From: Shinella kummerowiae
GTDB taxonomy: Bacteria > Pseudomonadota > Alphaproteobacteria > Rhizobiales > Rhizobiaceae
Length of the DNA: 64,000 bases
Assembly: GCF_009827055.1 (NCBI RefSeq)
Contig: NZ_WUMK01000005.1
Span: forward strand, 372,001-436,000
Direction of reading: 5' to 3'
Part shown: positions 1 to 10,400 of the stretch, one piece after another
Layout of the letters: the number at the start of each line of letters is the position of its first letter
Numbering within the stretch: the stretch's first letter is position 1
Notes under the pieces: generated by a model
Told to the model about the DNA's origin: nothing
The model's input: the letters and a program-made list of their open reading frames with translations, nothing else
Databases searched by the model: none
Position numbers and translations under genes: made by a program

Positions 1-345
1 CTTGCAGCCTTCAGCACGGCCGCTGCCTGCACGGGGACAAGGCTGGAGATCGCAGCCGATGCACTGAGGCCCCCCGCGGGCATGGCGAGCCACCTCATGG
101 CGGTCGTCGGCGAGACGGCGCGGTCCTGCGGTTTCGAGCCGCTCATCATGCGCTCGGTTGCCGGGCACGACGCCGTCGCCTTGCAAAACAGCGGGATTCC
201 CTCGGCGCTGATCTTCATTCCAAGCGTAGGCGGGGTTGCGCATCATCCGGACGAGTTGACACATCCGGAGGATGTGCAGGCCGGTCTCGCGGTGCTGACG
301 GCGGTGCTGCGGCGCCTTGTGCAAGGAGGGTTCCATGCAGCTTGA
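1..345 (+). CDS. M20-family amidohydrolase (N-carbamoyl-amino-acid hydrolase type), C-terminal part
   Basis: The reading frame is open from base 1, so the start lies outside the window; 114 codons remain. The residues GHDAVALQNSGIP followed by IFIPSVGGVAHHPDE match the C-terminal catalytic domain of M20 peptidases of the hydantoinase/carbamoylase branch, where the GHDA histidine binds the dinuclear metal centre and the H-P-E segment contributes to substrate binding. Such enzymes hydrolyse N-carbamoyl amino acids, allantoate or related ureido compounds in the cytoplasm. The stop overlaps the start of the next gene by 11 bases, so the two are probably co-translated. The exact substrate cannot be read from this fragment; a formylaminopyrimidine deformylase (thiamine salvage) is an alternative in the same family. 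Confidence 0.85.
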   Translation, partial: LAAFSTAAACTGTRLEIAADALRPPAGMASHLMAVVGETARSCGFEPLIMRSVAGHDAVALQNSGIPSALIFIPSVGGVAHHPDELTHPEDVQAGLAVLTAVLRRLVQGGFHAA

Positions 346-1264
346 CGAAGCGATGCACGCGGCACTCGCGGCGGCCGGCTTGCCCGGTGCGGCGCTCTCG
401 CCCCCGATCGGCGGCGTTGTCTCGCCCATTCACCGAGCCGTTGAGAACCATTGCTGCCTCGCGACCGGAGAAGGTTCGGACCCGGTTTTCGTGAAACGCC
501 GGCACGACGACATGGCCGCGTTCATCACGCCGGAACATGTGGCGGAGGCGAGCGGCAAGGCGGGCGAACTCGACATCGCGCCACGCCTTCTCCATGCGGA
601 TCTGGCAAGCGGAATCCTGGTCTTCGAGGCGCTGGGCGCGGAATGGGCGTGGGGGCATATCGATGTCCTGCGCCGCCCGGCGATCTTGGAAAACCTGCTC
701 ATGGCAAAGCGGGCCTTCAATAAAGCCGCACCTCTTTCGGAAACACGTAGCGTTTTCGACCTTGTTGCAGACTATCGCCGATTGGCCGATGCGCCGGACG
801 TGATCCTGCCCGCACCCGTTCTCACCGTCGCGGCGGCTGCCGTGCAGATTGCTGCGGCCATTGCCGCCGCGGGTATCGATACGGTCCCCTGCCATTCGGA
901 CGGCGCCTCGTCCAACGTCATGGTAGGACCCGGCAATACGGTTCGGCTCGTCGATTTCGAATGGGCGCGTCAGGCCGATCCAGCGCACGATCTTGGTACG
1001 GTTCTGGCCGAATTGCTGCCCTTCGATGGCGAGGCGCTGCTGGCGATCGAGATCGCAACAGGCAAAGCGGATGCGCGGATGCTTGCGCGGGCGCGCCTTT
1101 ATGGTGCGGCGGATGATCTGATGTGGGCGCTCTGGGGCTTCATCAGCGCCGCGCGCTCGCCGCGCAAGCATGTCGAGTTCTTCAAATATGCCGAGTGGCG
1201 GCTGTTGCGGGCGCGGACCGTCGTCGAGGGCCCGCACTTTGAGACGTGGCTCAGGAAAGTCTGA
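335..1264 (+). CDS. choline-kinase/APH-like phosphotransferase (first of two paralogues)
   Basis: A 309-residue cytoplasmic kinase-fold protein. The ATP lysine is probably K54 (VFVKRRH). The catalytic loop is HSDGASSN (H187, D189, N194) and the metal-binding DFE is at D207, the order expected for aminoglycoside phosphotransferase and choline kinase relatives. I chose ATG 335 because AAGGAGGG (323-330) stands 4 bases upstream; an upstream in-frame start at 317 lacks this signal. It overlaps the upstream amidohydrolase and the downstream paralogue (TGATG). Its C-terminal end FFKYAEWRLLRAR is nearly repeated in the next protein, so the two arose by duplication. The substrate is probably a small alcohol such as choline, ethanolamine or thiamine; the sequence alone does not settle this. 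Confidence 0.8.
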   Translation: MQLDEAMHAALAAAGLPGAALSPPIGGVVSPIHRAVENHCCLATGEGSDPVFVKRRHDDMAAFITPEHVAEASGKAGELDIAPRLLHADLASGILVFEALGAEWAWGHIDVLRRPAILENLLMAKRAFNKAAPLSETRSVFDLVADYRRLADAPDVILPAPVLTVAAAAVQIAAAIAAAGIDTVPCHSDGASSNVMVGPGNTVRLVDFEWARQADPAHDLGTVLAELLPFDGEALLAIEIATGKADARMLARARLYGAADDLMWALWGFISAARSPRKHVEFFKYAEWRLLRARTVVEGPHFETWLRKV

Positions 1265-2214
1265 TGGAGGGGGCGATGCGGCGCAGGTTGGGTGAAGGCG
1301 TATCTCTGGCGGAGCAGGCGATCGAGCGCGCCATCGCCGTCGTGACCGACTGGCAGGGACGGGAAATCGTCTACGAACCCGTGCCCGGCGGCATCAGCAA
1401 TCCGAACTGGCGTGTCCATGTCGGCGGCGCGCCGCACAGTTTCTTCGTGAAGATCCCCGGTGAGGGCACGGAGATGTTCATCGATCGCCGGACGGCCAAC
1501 GAGGCGGGCCGCAAGGCGCATGCCGCGGGTGTCGGCGCCCGCATCGTCGATTTCTTTCCGGAAACTGGGATCGAGGTCAGCGAATTCGTCGATGGGCTCA
1601 GAACCTCGACCAATGCCGATTTTCTCGACCCGGTCGTCCGCTTCAATGGCCTGCGCGCCCTCAAAGCCTTCAACGACAGTGCGCCCCTTTCCGAGCGCAA
1701 GACCACCTTCGACATGATCGACGAGCATTTCCAGCAGGTGCTGATGCTGGGCGGCGAATTCCCGACGGATTTCGGTTGGCTCAACGCCCGCTATCGGGAG
1801 GCGCGGGCTGCGCTGGAAGCGTCGGGGCTCGATCTCGCTCCCTGCATGAACGACACACTCGCCGGCAATTTCCTGCTTTATGCCGACAGCCGGGTTATGC
1901 TGGTCGATTTCGAATATGCCTCGACCAATGACCGCGCCGCCGAACTTGCCCTGTGGTTCAGCGAGATGTGCTTTTCACCAGCGGTCGAGGCGGAGCTGAT
2001 CGAGGAATATTACGGCCGCGCCGACCAGGCCGTGCTGGCGCGGGTCTCCCTGTTCAAGGCACTCGTCGACCTGAAATGGTCGACCTGGGCCATGGTGCAG
2101 AACGAGGTTTCCCGCCTCGACTTCGATTTCTTCAAATATGGCTTCTGGAAGCACATGCGGGCGCGCTTCGTGATGAACGATCCGCGCTGGCCGGAATGGC
2201 TGAAGGCGGTTTAG
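1264..2214 (+). CDS. choline-kinase-like phosphotransferase (second paralogue)
   Basis: A 316-residue paralogue of the preceding gene. The catalytic loop reads CMNDTLAGNF: D197 and N202 are in place, but the histidine of the usual choline-kinase motif (HND) is methionine here (M195). The DFE motif is at D215 and the C-terminus is rich in aromatics (FFKYGFWKHMRAR), which in choline kinases builds the substrate pocket. The start is either ATG 1264, overlapping the previous stop as TGATG, or ATG 1276 behind GGAGGGGG; I cannot decide. Two similar kinases side by side, one with an altered motif, suggest different substrates or a heteromer. The next gene is a phosphatase, so phosphorylation and dephosphorylation seem to belong to one pathway. 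Confidence 0.8.
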   Translation: MEGAMRRRLGEGVSLAEQAIERAIAVVTDWQGREIVYEPVPGGISNPNWRVHVGGAPHSFFVKIPGEGTEMFIDRRTANEAGRKAHAAGVGARIVDFFPETGIEVSEFVDGLRTSTNADFLDPVVRFNGLRALKAFNDSAPLSERKTTFDMIDEHFQQVLMLGGEFPTDFGWLNARYREARAALEASGLDLAPCMNDTLAGNFLLYADSRVMLVDFEYASTNDRAAELALWFSEMCFSPAVEAELIEEYYGRADQAVLARVSLFKALVDLKWSTWAMVQNEVSRLDFDFFKYGFWKHMRARFVMNDPRWPEWLKAV

Positions 2215-2232
2215 GAATTGGGAGGAGATGCC

Positions 2233-3009
2233 GTGCTGATTTCGCCCGATTTCATGCGCCGAATTGCGGGCGTTGCCGCGCGGGAAGCGCTGCCGCGTTT
2301 CCGCTTGCCAGGCCTTGTCAGCAACAAGCTCGTCAGCGGCTTCGATCCCGTCACCGAGGCGGATCGCGAGACCGAAAAGGCGATCCGGGCGCTGATCCGG
2401 GCGGAGTTTCCCGAGCACGGCATTCTCGGCGAAGAGTTCGGTGCGGAAGGCGCCGACGCGCGCCATATCTGGGTCGTCGACCCGATCGACGGGACGCGTT
2501 CCTTCATTTCCGGCATTCCGCTCTGGGGCACGCTGGTCGGCTTGAAGCAGGATGGTGACGCCATCGCCGGCATGGTGGCTCAACCCTTCATCGGTGAACT
2601 GTTTTACGCGACGGGCGAGGGCACGCATTACGAAGGCCCGCACGGCAAGGCGCGGCTTTCAACGCGCGCGACCACGGACCTGTCTGAGGCGACGCTCTGC
2701 ACCACGACGCCTTCGATCTTCGAGCCGGAACGACGAGCCGCCTTCGACCGCCTGGAGCGGCAAGTCCGCCTTTCGCGCTACGGCACGGATTGTTATGCCT
2801 ATTGCATGCTCGCCGCTGGCCAGATCGACTTGGTGGTGGAGGCAGGCCTGCAACCGTATGACATTGTTGCCCTCATCCCGATCATCGAGCAGGCAGGCGG
2901 CATGGTGACGGATTGGGACGGCGGCCCTGCTGAAGGTGGTGGCGGCATCATCGCGGCGGCAAATTCGACACTGCACGCAAGGGCGCTCGCCGTTCTGCAA
3001 GGGGGATGA
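2233..3009 (+). CDS. hisN: inositol-monophosphatase family phosphatase, HisN-like
   Basis: A 258-residue Mg-dependent phosphatase. The metal ligands are visible as GEEFG (about residues 66-70) and DPIDGT (from D83), followed by SFISGIPLWGTL, a phrase typical of HisN-type histidinol-phosphatases; the C-terminal YDIVALIPIIEQAGG carries the third metal aspartate. The start is GTG 2233 with GGAGGAG five bases upstream; a TTG at 2218 lies within the Shine-Dalgarno region and is unlikely. The gene follows the two kinases after 18 bases, so it is probably the last gene of that operon, and its substrate may be a phosphate ester of that pathway rather than histidinol phosphate. A hairpin ends the operon at 3014-3033. 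Confidence 0.8.
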   Translation: MLISPDFMRRIAGVAAREALPRFRLPGLVSNKLVSGFDPVTEADRETEKAIRALIRAEFPEHGILGEEFGAEGADARHIWVVDPIDGTRSFISGIPLWGTLVGLKQDGDAIAGMVAQPFIGELFYATGEGTHYEGPHGKARLSTRATTDLSEATLCTTTPSIFEPERRAAFDRLERQVRLSRYGTDCYAYCMLAAGQIDLVVEAGLQPYDIVALIPIIEQAGGMVTDWDGGPAEGGGGIIAAANSTLHARALAVLQGG

Positions 3010-3013
3010 GGGA

Positions 3014-3033
3014 GCGGCACCGGATGGTGCCGC
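3014..3033. terminator. hairpin between convergent genes
   Basis: GCGGCACC and GGTGCCGC form a perfect 8-bp stem around the loop GGAT, 4 bases after the phosphatase stop. It has no long T-tract. It lies between two converging genes and could end transcription from both sides. Confidence 0.55.
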
Positions 3034-3050
3034 CCGCGTCTACCCATCAT

Positions 3051-4160
3051 TCAAACCTGCACGACATGCACCGTGCGCGGCAGCGAGGAGAGGATTTCCG
3101 GGCCGTTCTCGCGCAGGATTACGATGTCTTCCAGGCGGATGCCGAAGCGGCCGGGCAGGTAGATGCCGGGCTCGATCGAGAAGACCATGCCTTCCTCGAG
3201 GACGGTATCGGAGGTCGCGGTAATGTAGGGCGGCTCATGGCCATCGATGCCCATGCCGTGGCCGGTGCGGTGCACGAAGTAGTCGCCATAGCCGGCATCC
3301 GTGATCACCTTGCGGGCGGCTGCATCGACGTCACACGCCGGCACGCCGGGCCGTGCGGCCTTGAGCGCCGCCTGCACGGCCTTCTCGACGATCGTGTGGA
3401 TTTCTCCATAACCTTCCGGCGGCAGGCCGATCACGGCCATGCGAGTGATATCGGAGGGAAAACCCTGCTTGCGGCCGCCGATGTCGATGACCACGGCGTC
3501 ACCCTCCTCGATCACCCGGTCGCTGGCCGAATGGTGCGGAAAAGCGCCATTGCCGCCGGCGCCGACGATCCAGAACTGCGGCGAGGCGCCTTCCGACGAG
3601 AAGTGTGCGCGGATCTCGGCGGCAAGGTCTTTCTCGGTCATGCCCGGTTTGACCGCCGAAAACGCCGCCTGCATGGCCCGGTCGGCAATGCCGGCATTCA
3701 TTTTCAGCTTGGCATATTCCGCGCTGTCCTTGCGCATGCGCAGGCCGCCAAGCGTGGCGGGCGTGAAGTCGCGGCGGGTGCCTGTGGGCAGAGCGTCGAG
3801 AAGCAGCAGGGCAAAGTCGGCGCGCATGGTTTCGTCGAGGGTGACAAGGCCGGGGGCTTCCGCGCCGATCGCTGCAAGCGCCGCCCGCAGGGCCTCGACC
3901 GGGCCTTCGTCATCCGCCCACGTATGGAAGCCGATATCGGTGAACGCGCGCGTTCCCTCGGCATTCAGCGCCGGCATCAGGAAGGTTTCATTCTCCGGGG
4001 CGATCAGCAGCAGGCAGGGACGCTCATCGGGATGCGGATGGAAGCCCAGCACCCAGTCCATGTGCGAGCCTGGTGCTATGGCGACGAGGCCGGTGCCCGT
4101 GTCGTTCATGCGCTGGCGCAGGGCCATCAGGCGCGTCGCGGTCTGTTCGTTCATGTTCAT
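3051..4160 (-). CDS. M24-family metallopeptidase (Xaa-Pro aminopeptidase/creatinase type)
   Basis: A 369-residue protein with the two-domain layout of M24 enzymes: an N-terminal creatinase-like domain and a C-terminal pita-bread domain. Metal ligands are visible in order: D226 in VVIDIGG, a second aspartate in FPSDITRM, a histidine in HRTGHGMGIDGHEP, and glutamates in FSIEPGIYL and IRLEDI. These are the five residues expected for a dinuclear Mn/Co site. It is cytoplasmic, with no signal peptide. Whether it is a prolidase, an aminopeptidase or a creatinase-like amidase cannot be decided. It stands alone, convergent with the kinase operon and downstream of the repeat-protein gene. Confidence 0.85.
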   Translation of the reverse strand: MNMNEQTATRLMALRQRMNDTGTGLVAIAPGSHMDWVLGFHPHPDERPCLLLIAPENETFLMPALNAEGTRAFTDIGFHTWADDEGPVEALRAALAAIGAEAPGLVTLDETMRADFALLLLDALPTGTRRDFTPATLGGLRMRKDSAEYAKLKMNAGIADRAMQAAFSAVKPGMTEKDLAAEIRAHFSSEGASPQFWIVGAGGNGAFPHHSASDRVIEEGDAVVIDIGGRKQGFPSDITRMAVIGLPPEGYGEIHTIVEKAVQAALKAARPGVPACDVDAAARKVITDAGYGDYFVHRTGHGMGIDGHEPPYITATSDTVLEEGMVFSIEPGIYLPGRFGIRLEDIVILRENGPEILSSLPRTVHVVQV

Positions 4161-4183
4161 GTCCTTGTTTCGATGCGGGAGTT

Positions 4184-4285
4184 TTAGCGTTCCGGCAGGT
4201 GGAAGGCCTGTTGGAAATAGGAGCGGAAGGCAAGCATGGGCTGTGTGAGCTCCATGTTACGGCGCCAAGCGAGGCCGACATCCAT
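4184..4285 (-). pseudogene. possible remnant of a LysR-type regulator C-terminus
   Basis: On the minus strand, a short open frame ending in TAA at 4184 reads MDVGLAWRRNMELTQPM and then AFRSYFQQAF. This resembles the very end of LysR effector domains, where a VGLAWRR-like strand precedes the last helix. No helix-turn-helix part is present upstream; the frame is interrupted in the region before it. It fills part of the 295-base stretch between the M24 gene and the repeat-protein gene. The match is by eye only and could be chance. Confidence 0.2.
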
Positions 4286-4417
4286 TGCCTTAGTCAGTCG
4301 GCGCCGGCATCGGGCTGTTCATCACAGGTGGCGTGCCGGTGCTCGCGGTCGTTATAGATCAGGCGCATTACCGAATGCTTGTCGGCAGCCGTTAAGGTGT
4401 CGCTTTAACGGTGCGAT

Positions 4418-4440
4418 CCCGCCGGATGTGTTCCGGCGGG
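4418..4440 (-). terminator. hairpin after the repeat-protein gene
   Basis: CCCGCCGGA and TCCGGCGGG form a perfect 9-bp stem around TGTGT, 16 bases beyond the stop of the minus-strand giant gene. There is no T-tract, as is common for GC-rich genomes. Confidence 0.55.
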
Positions 4441-4455
4441 GTTATCTGTTTGGGA

Positions 4456-7400
4456 TTACACCGTCAGCGAAGAGAGGAGATCCGAGAGGTCGTCATCTCC
4501 CGCTAAGGCCATGGCGGATGCGCCGCCGGCGCCGTTCAGCGGCAAGGCATTGACCTGCGACGACGTCATCGAGGCGAGCTGGCCCGGTGTAAAGGCCTGT
4601 GCCTGCTCGACGCTGAGGCCGGCGAGGGCTGCCGTGCTGAGGCCGGAGAGAGCGCCCGACGTCAGCGAGATGAGGTCTTCCACCGAGAAGCTCGCGAGAT
4701 CGTCCGGACCGAGCGCCGCGGCCTGGGTTGCGGTGAGCGCGCCAACCTGCTCCGGCGAGAGTGCTGCGATCTGCGTTGCCCCGAATGCGGCCATCTGGCC
4801 GTAGGTGAGGGACGCGACCTGGCCGGTCGACAGCGAAGCGATCGCATCGGACGACAGCGTGCCGATGGCTGCCGACGACAGCCCCTTGATCGCCGAGGAG
4901 CTGATGACGCCGAGTTCCTCGATCGAAATGGTAGCCATATGCGCGGCCGTCAATCCGGCAATGCCGGATGGGCTGAGCGCTGCGATCTGGCCCGTGCTGA
5001 AGGCTTCGAGTTGCTGGACGGTGAGCGCTGCCACCTGATTGCTGCTCAGCCCTGCGATGCTGCCGGTGCCGAGTGCGCCGATTTCAGCCTCCGACAGGGT
5101 CGCCAGATAGCCTGCCGGCAGGCCTCGGATGGCGCTGGAGCTAATGGCCGCCAGTTTCTCGAAGGTGAAGGTGTCGAGCGCCTGCGTCGACAGGCCGGCA
5201 AGCGCGGACGAGCTCAGCGCGCCGACCTGTGCGGCCGAGAGCGCCTCGACCTGTTCGAGATTGAGGCCCGAGACCTGGCTGCTGGTGAGGCCGGCGACGC
5301 CGCTCGCACTCAGGGCCGCGATCTGCTGGGGCGTGAGGGCGGCGACGTCCTGCGCATCCAGAGCGGCAACCTGCCGCGAGCTGAGCGCACTGATCTGGGC
5401 CGTGGAGAGGGCGGCGACCTGCTGCGACGTCAGGGCCGCGACCTGTGCCGTCGTCAGGCCCGCGACGCTGCTGCCGCTGAGTGCTGCGATCTGATCCGGC
5501 GAAAGCCCGGCAACGACCGTGACGGAAAGGCCGGAGATCGCAAGCGAGCTGATGGCGGCGAGCTCGGGCAGCGAGAAGAGCGCGAAATCCTCCGCCGTTA
5601 GTGCCGCCAGTTGCTTGGCACTCATCGCGCCGATCTGCGTGCTGGTCAGCGCTTCGACCTGATCGGCATTGAGGGCCGCGATCTGATCGCTCGAAAGCCC
5701 CGATACGCCGTCGGCGCTGAGGGCGGCAATCTGTGCCGTCGTCAATGTGGCGATCGTCGCGGCCGACAGGCCCGCAATTCCGCGGGAGCTGATCGCCGCG
5801 AGATCGGCGGTGGAGAACCGTTCGAGATCATCTACGCCGAAGGCCGCGATCTGCCGCGAACCCAGGGCGCCGACCTGCGTGCTGGTCAGGGCCTCCGCCT
5901 GATCGGGGCTGAGCGCTGCGATCTGGTCGGTGCTGAGGGCCGCAATGGCGCCCGAGCCCAGGGCCGCGATCTGGCCGAGCGAGAGGGCCGCGATGTCGGC
6001 CGTGCTGAGTGCACCGATCTGCGTGGAGCCGAAGGCGGCGAGCTGTGCTGTCGTCAATGCTTCCAGCTGGGTGGTGCTGAGGGCGTCCACCTGCGCGCTT
6101 GTCATCCCGGCGACATTGATCGCGGCGATCTGCGCCGTGGTGAGGGAGGCGATGGTCGCCGTCGAAAGACCGGCGACTGCGCCCGACGTGATGGCGCCCA
6201 TTTCACGGGCGGTGAAGGTTTCCAGATTGGCGACGCTGAAGGCGGAAATCTGCGACGAATTCAGCGCCGCGACCTGCGTGCTGGTCAGTGCTTCGGCCTG
6301 CGACAGCGACAGGGCGGCGATCTGGGTCGAGGTGAGGCCCGCGACGCCGGTCGCGCTCATGGCGGCGATCTGGTTCGGCGAGAGCGCTGCAATGTCCTCC
6401 GTTCCGAGCGCTGCGATCTGCCGCGATCCGAGCGCTGCGATCTGCGCCGTCGTCAGGGCCGAGACCTGATCGGTGGTGAGGGCCGCGATCTGGCTGCTCG
6501 TCATGCCGGAAAGCCCGGCAGGGCCGATCGCCGCGATCTGGCTGGTGGTGAGCGAGGCGAGCGTGGCGGTGGACAGGCCGGCCATGGCGCTGGCGCTGAT
6601 CGCTCCCATGTCGGAGACCGAGAAGGTGTCGATCTGGTCCGAATTGAGGGCCGATATCTGCCGGGAGCTGAGGGCGGCGATCTGGCTGCTGGTGAGGGCT
6701 TCGGCCTGCGCGGTGCTGAGCGCGACGATTTGGTCCGTCGTCAAGCCGGATATCGCGGCCGTGCTGAGGGCGGCAATCTGCGCGGTCGTGAGCGAGGCGA
6801 TATAGGACGGCCCGAGGATGGCGATCTGCCGGGCATCGAGCGCACGGACCTGTGCCGGCGTCAGCGCGTCGAGCTGGTCGCTGGTCAGCGCCTTGATCTG
6901 CTTCGTCTCGAGCGCACCGATGGCCGATGTGCTTAGCGCTGCCACCTGTGTGCTGGAGAGCGAGGCGATGGCCGCTGTGGAGAGGCCACCAATCGCGCCG
7001 GCGTTGATGGACGCGATTTCCCTGGTCGAGAACGTCGCGATATCGTCGGCGCCGAAGGCCGCAAGCTGATCGGAATTGAGAGCAGCGATCTGGGTGCTGC
7101 TCAGTGCTTCGGCCTGTGCTGTTCCGAGCGCTGCGATTTGCCGGGTGGTGAGCCCGCTGATGCCGCCAGCGCTGAGGGAGGCGATCTGCGCCGTTGAGAG
7201 TGCCGCGATCGCACTTGTGGACAGGCCGCCGATCGCGTCGGAGGAGATAGCCGCAAGGTCCTTTGTGGAGAAGGTCGCGATGTCCTCCGGGGTGAGGGCG
7301 GCGAGCTGTGTCGAATTGAGGGCGGCGACCTGGTTGGAGGTCAGGGCTTCGGCCTGCGCGGTGCTCAAAGCCTGCAACTGCCGGGCCGTCATGGCGGCGA

Positions 7401-10400
7401 TGGCGGAACCGCTGAGGGCCGCGATCTGGGCGGTCGAGAGCGAGGCGATGGTCGCCGTCGAAAGGCCGGCGATCGCGCTGGCGCTGATCATCGCGATATC
7501 CTTCGTGGAGAAGGTCGCAATGTCGTCCGTACCCAGTTCGTGCAGCTGTTCGGAGGTGAGGGAGCCGACCTGGGCGCTGGTCAGCGCTTCCGCCTGGCTG
7601 GTGCTGAGCACCGCCAGTTGCTGGGAGGTGAGGCCAGCGATGCTGGCTGCGTTGAGGGCTGCGATCTGAGCGGTGGAAAGGGCTGCTATCTTGTCCGTTC
7701 CGAAGGCCTCGATTTGCCCCGAGGTGAGCGCGGACATCTGCCGGCTGGTCAACGCGCCGATCTGGTTGAGGTTGAGCGCCTCGATCTGGTCGTCGGTCAG
7801 GCCGGAAATGCCGGATGCGCTGAGGGCGGCAATCTGCGCCGTCGAGAACGAGGCGAGATCGCTTTCGCTGAGAGCCGCGACCTGACCGGCACCCAAGGCC
7901 CCGAGCTGGGCCGTCGTGAAGGCGGAAATCTGCTCGGCGGTAAGGGCCCGGACCTGGCTGGTGCTGAGGCCACCGATGGTGGCGGAGCTGAGGCTGGCGA
8001 TCTGCGCTGTGGAGAGAGCCTGGATATCGTCTTCCAGCGCGGCGATCTGCGTCGGCGTCAGGGCCTTCAACTGGCTGGTGGAAAGCTGGCTGACCTGTGC
8101 GGAGCTCAGGGCCTCGATCTGGGCGGTCGTGAAGCCGGAAAGTGCGCTGCTGCTGATGGCGGCGAGTTGCGCCGACGATAGCGACGTCACGGTTTCGAGC
8201 CCAAGCCCGGCGATGGCCCTGTTGGTGAGTGCCGCGATCTGGGCGGAAGAGAGTGCGGCAATGTCGCCCGGCTCGAGTGCTGCAACCTGCGTGGCGGTGA
8301 GCGCGCTGACCTGGGCCGTGGTCAAGGCGGCGATCTGCGCGGTCGACAGGGCCTCGATCTGGTCGGCGGTCATGCCGGCGAGTGCATTGCGGCTGAGTGC
8401 AGCCGCTTGGTCCGTGGACAGTCGAGATACGGCGGCTTCGTCGAGGCCCGCAATGGCCTTGTTGGTGATCGCGGCGATATCCGCGGTCGAGAAGGTGGCG
8501 ATGTCGTTTGCGTCGAACGCGGCAAGCTGCGTCGAGCTGAGAGCCTTGACCTGAGCGGGTGTCAGGGCCTCGATCTGAGCTGTGCTCAACGCATCGATCT
8601 GGTCAATAGTCAGCCCGGCAATCGCACCGCTGCTGAGGGCCGCGATCTGGTCGGTGGTGAGGGACGCAAAGAAGTCCGGATCCATGCTGGCCAGTTGCTT
8701 GGTCTGCAGGGCACCGATTTGCAGGGGAGAGAGCGCGGCGATCTGTGCGCTCGTCAGGGATGCGAAAGCATCGCTGCTGAGGCCAGGAATTGCCTTGTGG
8801 CTGATGGCCGCGATATCCGCGGTGGAGAAGGTGGCGAGGCCCGCAACCCCGATCGCGCCGAGTTGAGCGGAGCTCAGGACCTTCACCTGGGCCGGCGACA
8901 GCGCCTCGATCTGGTCCGCATCGAGCGCTGCGAACTGCTTGGTCGTGAGGCTGGCGATGGCGCTGGTGCTGAGCGCTGCGATCTGATCGGTGGACAGTGC
9001 GGCAATGGCTGCGGTGCCGAGAGCGGCCAGGGCCTTGCCGTCGATCGCGGCGATCTGTGTCGGCGTCAGCGCGGCGAGGCCGTCCTCGTCCAGCGACGAG
9101 ATCTGCGCCGCGCTCATGACGCGGATTTGCATCGGCGTGAAGGCTTCGATCTGGTCGGCATCGAAGACGGCCATCTGCGTGATGGTGAGGCTGGCAATGG
9201 CGCTGGTGCTGAAGGCCGCGACCTGGTCGGCGGACAGCGCTGCGATCGCACTCGTGCTGAGGCCTGCGACCGCCCGGTTGCTGAGCGCGGCAATGTCGGC
9301 GGTGGAGAAGGTGGCAAGGCTGTCCGGTTCGATGGCGGAAAGCTGCGAGATGGTCATGTAGCGGATCTGTGCCGGCGTAAGCGCCTCGACCTGCTCCACG
9401 CTGAGCGCTGCGATATGCCAGGGCTTGAGAACGCCGATCTGGCTTGGCGTCAGGGCGGCGATCTGCTCTGTGGTGAAGGCGGCGATGGAGGCGGAATTCA
9501 GGCCCGAAATGGCGCTGACCGGAATTGCGGCAATCTCGTCGCCCGAAAACGCTTCGAAGGCATAGGGATCGAAGGCGGCAACCTGGGTTTCGCTGAATGC
9601 CTTGATCTGCGTGATCGTGAAGGCTTCGACCTGGTCGGCATTGAGGATGCCGATCTGGGTGGCCGAGAGTCCGGGGATCGCCCTGGCATTGAGCGCCGTG
9701 ATCTGGGCGGGTGTGAGCCCGGCAATGGCGCTGGTGCTGAGGCCGGCAACGGCACTGGCGCTCAGCGCTGCGATATCCAACGTGGAGAATGTCGAGATGG
9801 TGTCGCCGTCAAGCACCGCGAGTTGCGCGCCACTCAGCGCCTTGACCTGCAAAGGCGAGAACGCCTCGACCTGATCCATGCTCATGGCGGCGATCTGCGC
9901 CGTTGTCAGGCCCGCGACCGCGGCGCTGCTGAGAGCCACGACCTGCTGGGTCGACAGGGAGCTGATGCCACCAGTACCGAGGGCGGCGACCTGCCATGGC
10001 TCCAGCGCATTGATCTGGCTGCTGTTCAGGGCCTCGATCTGGCCGGGCAGAAGCGCCGCCATGGCGCCGGTGCCGAAGCCCTTGAGCGCCTTGGCGGTGA
10101 TGGCGGCGATATTCTCCTCGGAAAATGCGGCGATGTCCCGGGAATCCATGACGGCGAACTGCGCCGCAGTCATCGCGCGGATCTGCGCGGTGGTAAGTCC
10201 CTCGATCTGCCCCGGGCCAAAGGCCGTGATCTGGGCGGTCGTCAGGGCCGCGATCGTCTTCGGGCTGAGAGCGGTGATCTGTTCGGCCGAGAGTGCAGCG
10301 ATTGCCGCCGTGCCGAGGCCCGGCAGGGCCTTGCCGCTGATCGCGGCAATGTCGCCCGTCGAGAAGGTGGCGACGTCATCGGCGCCCATCGCCGCAAGCT

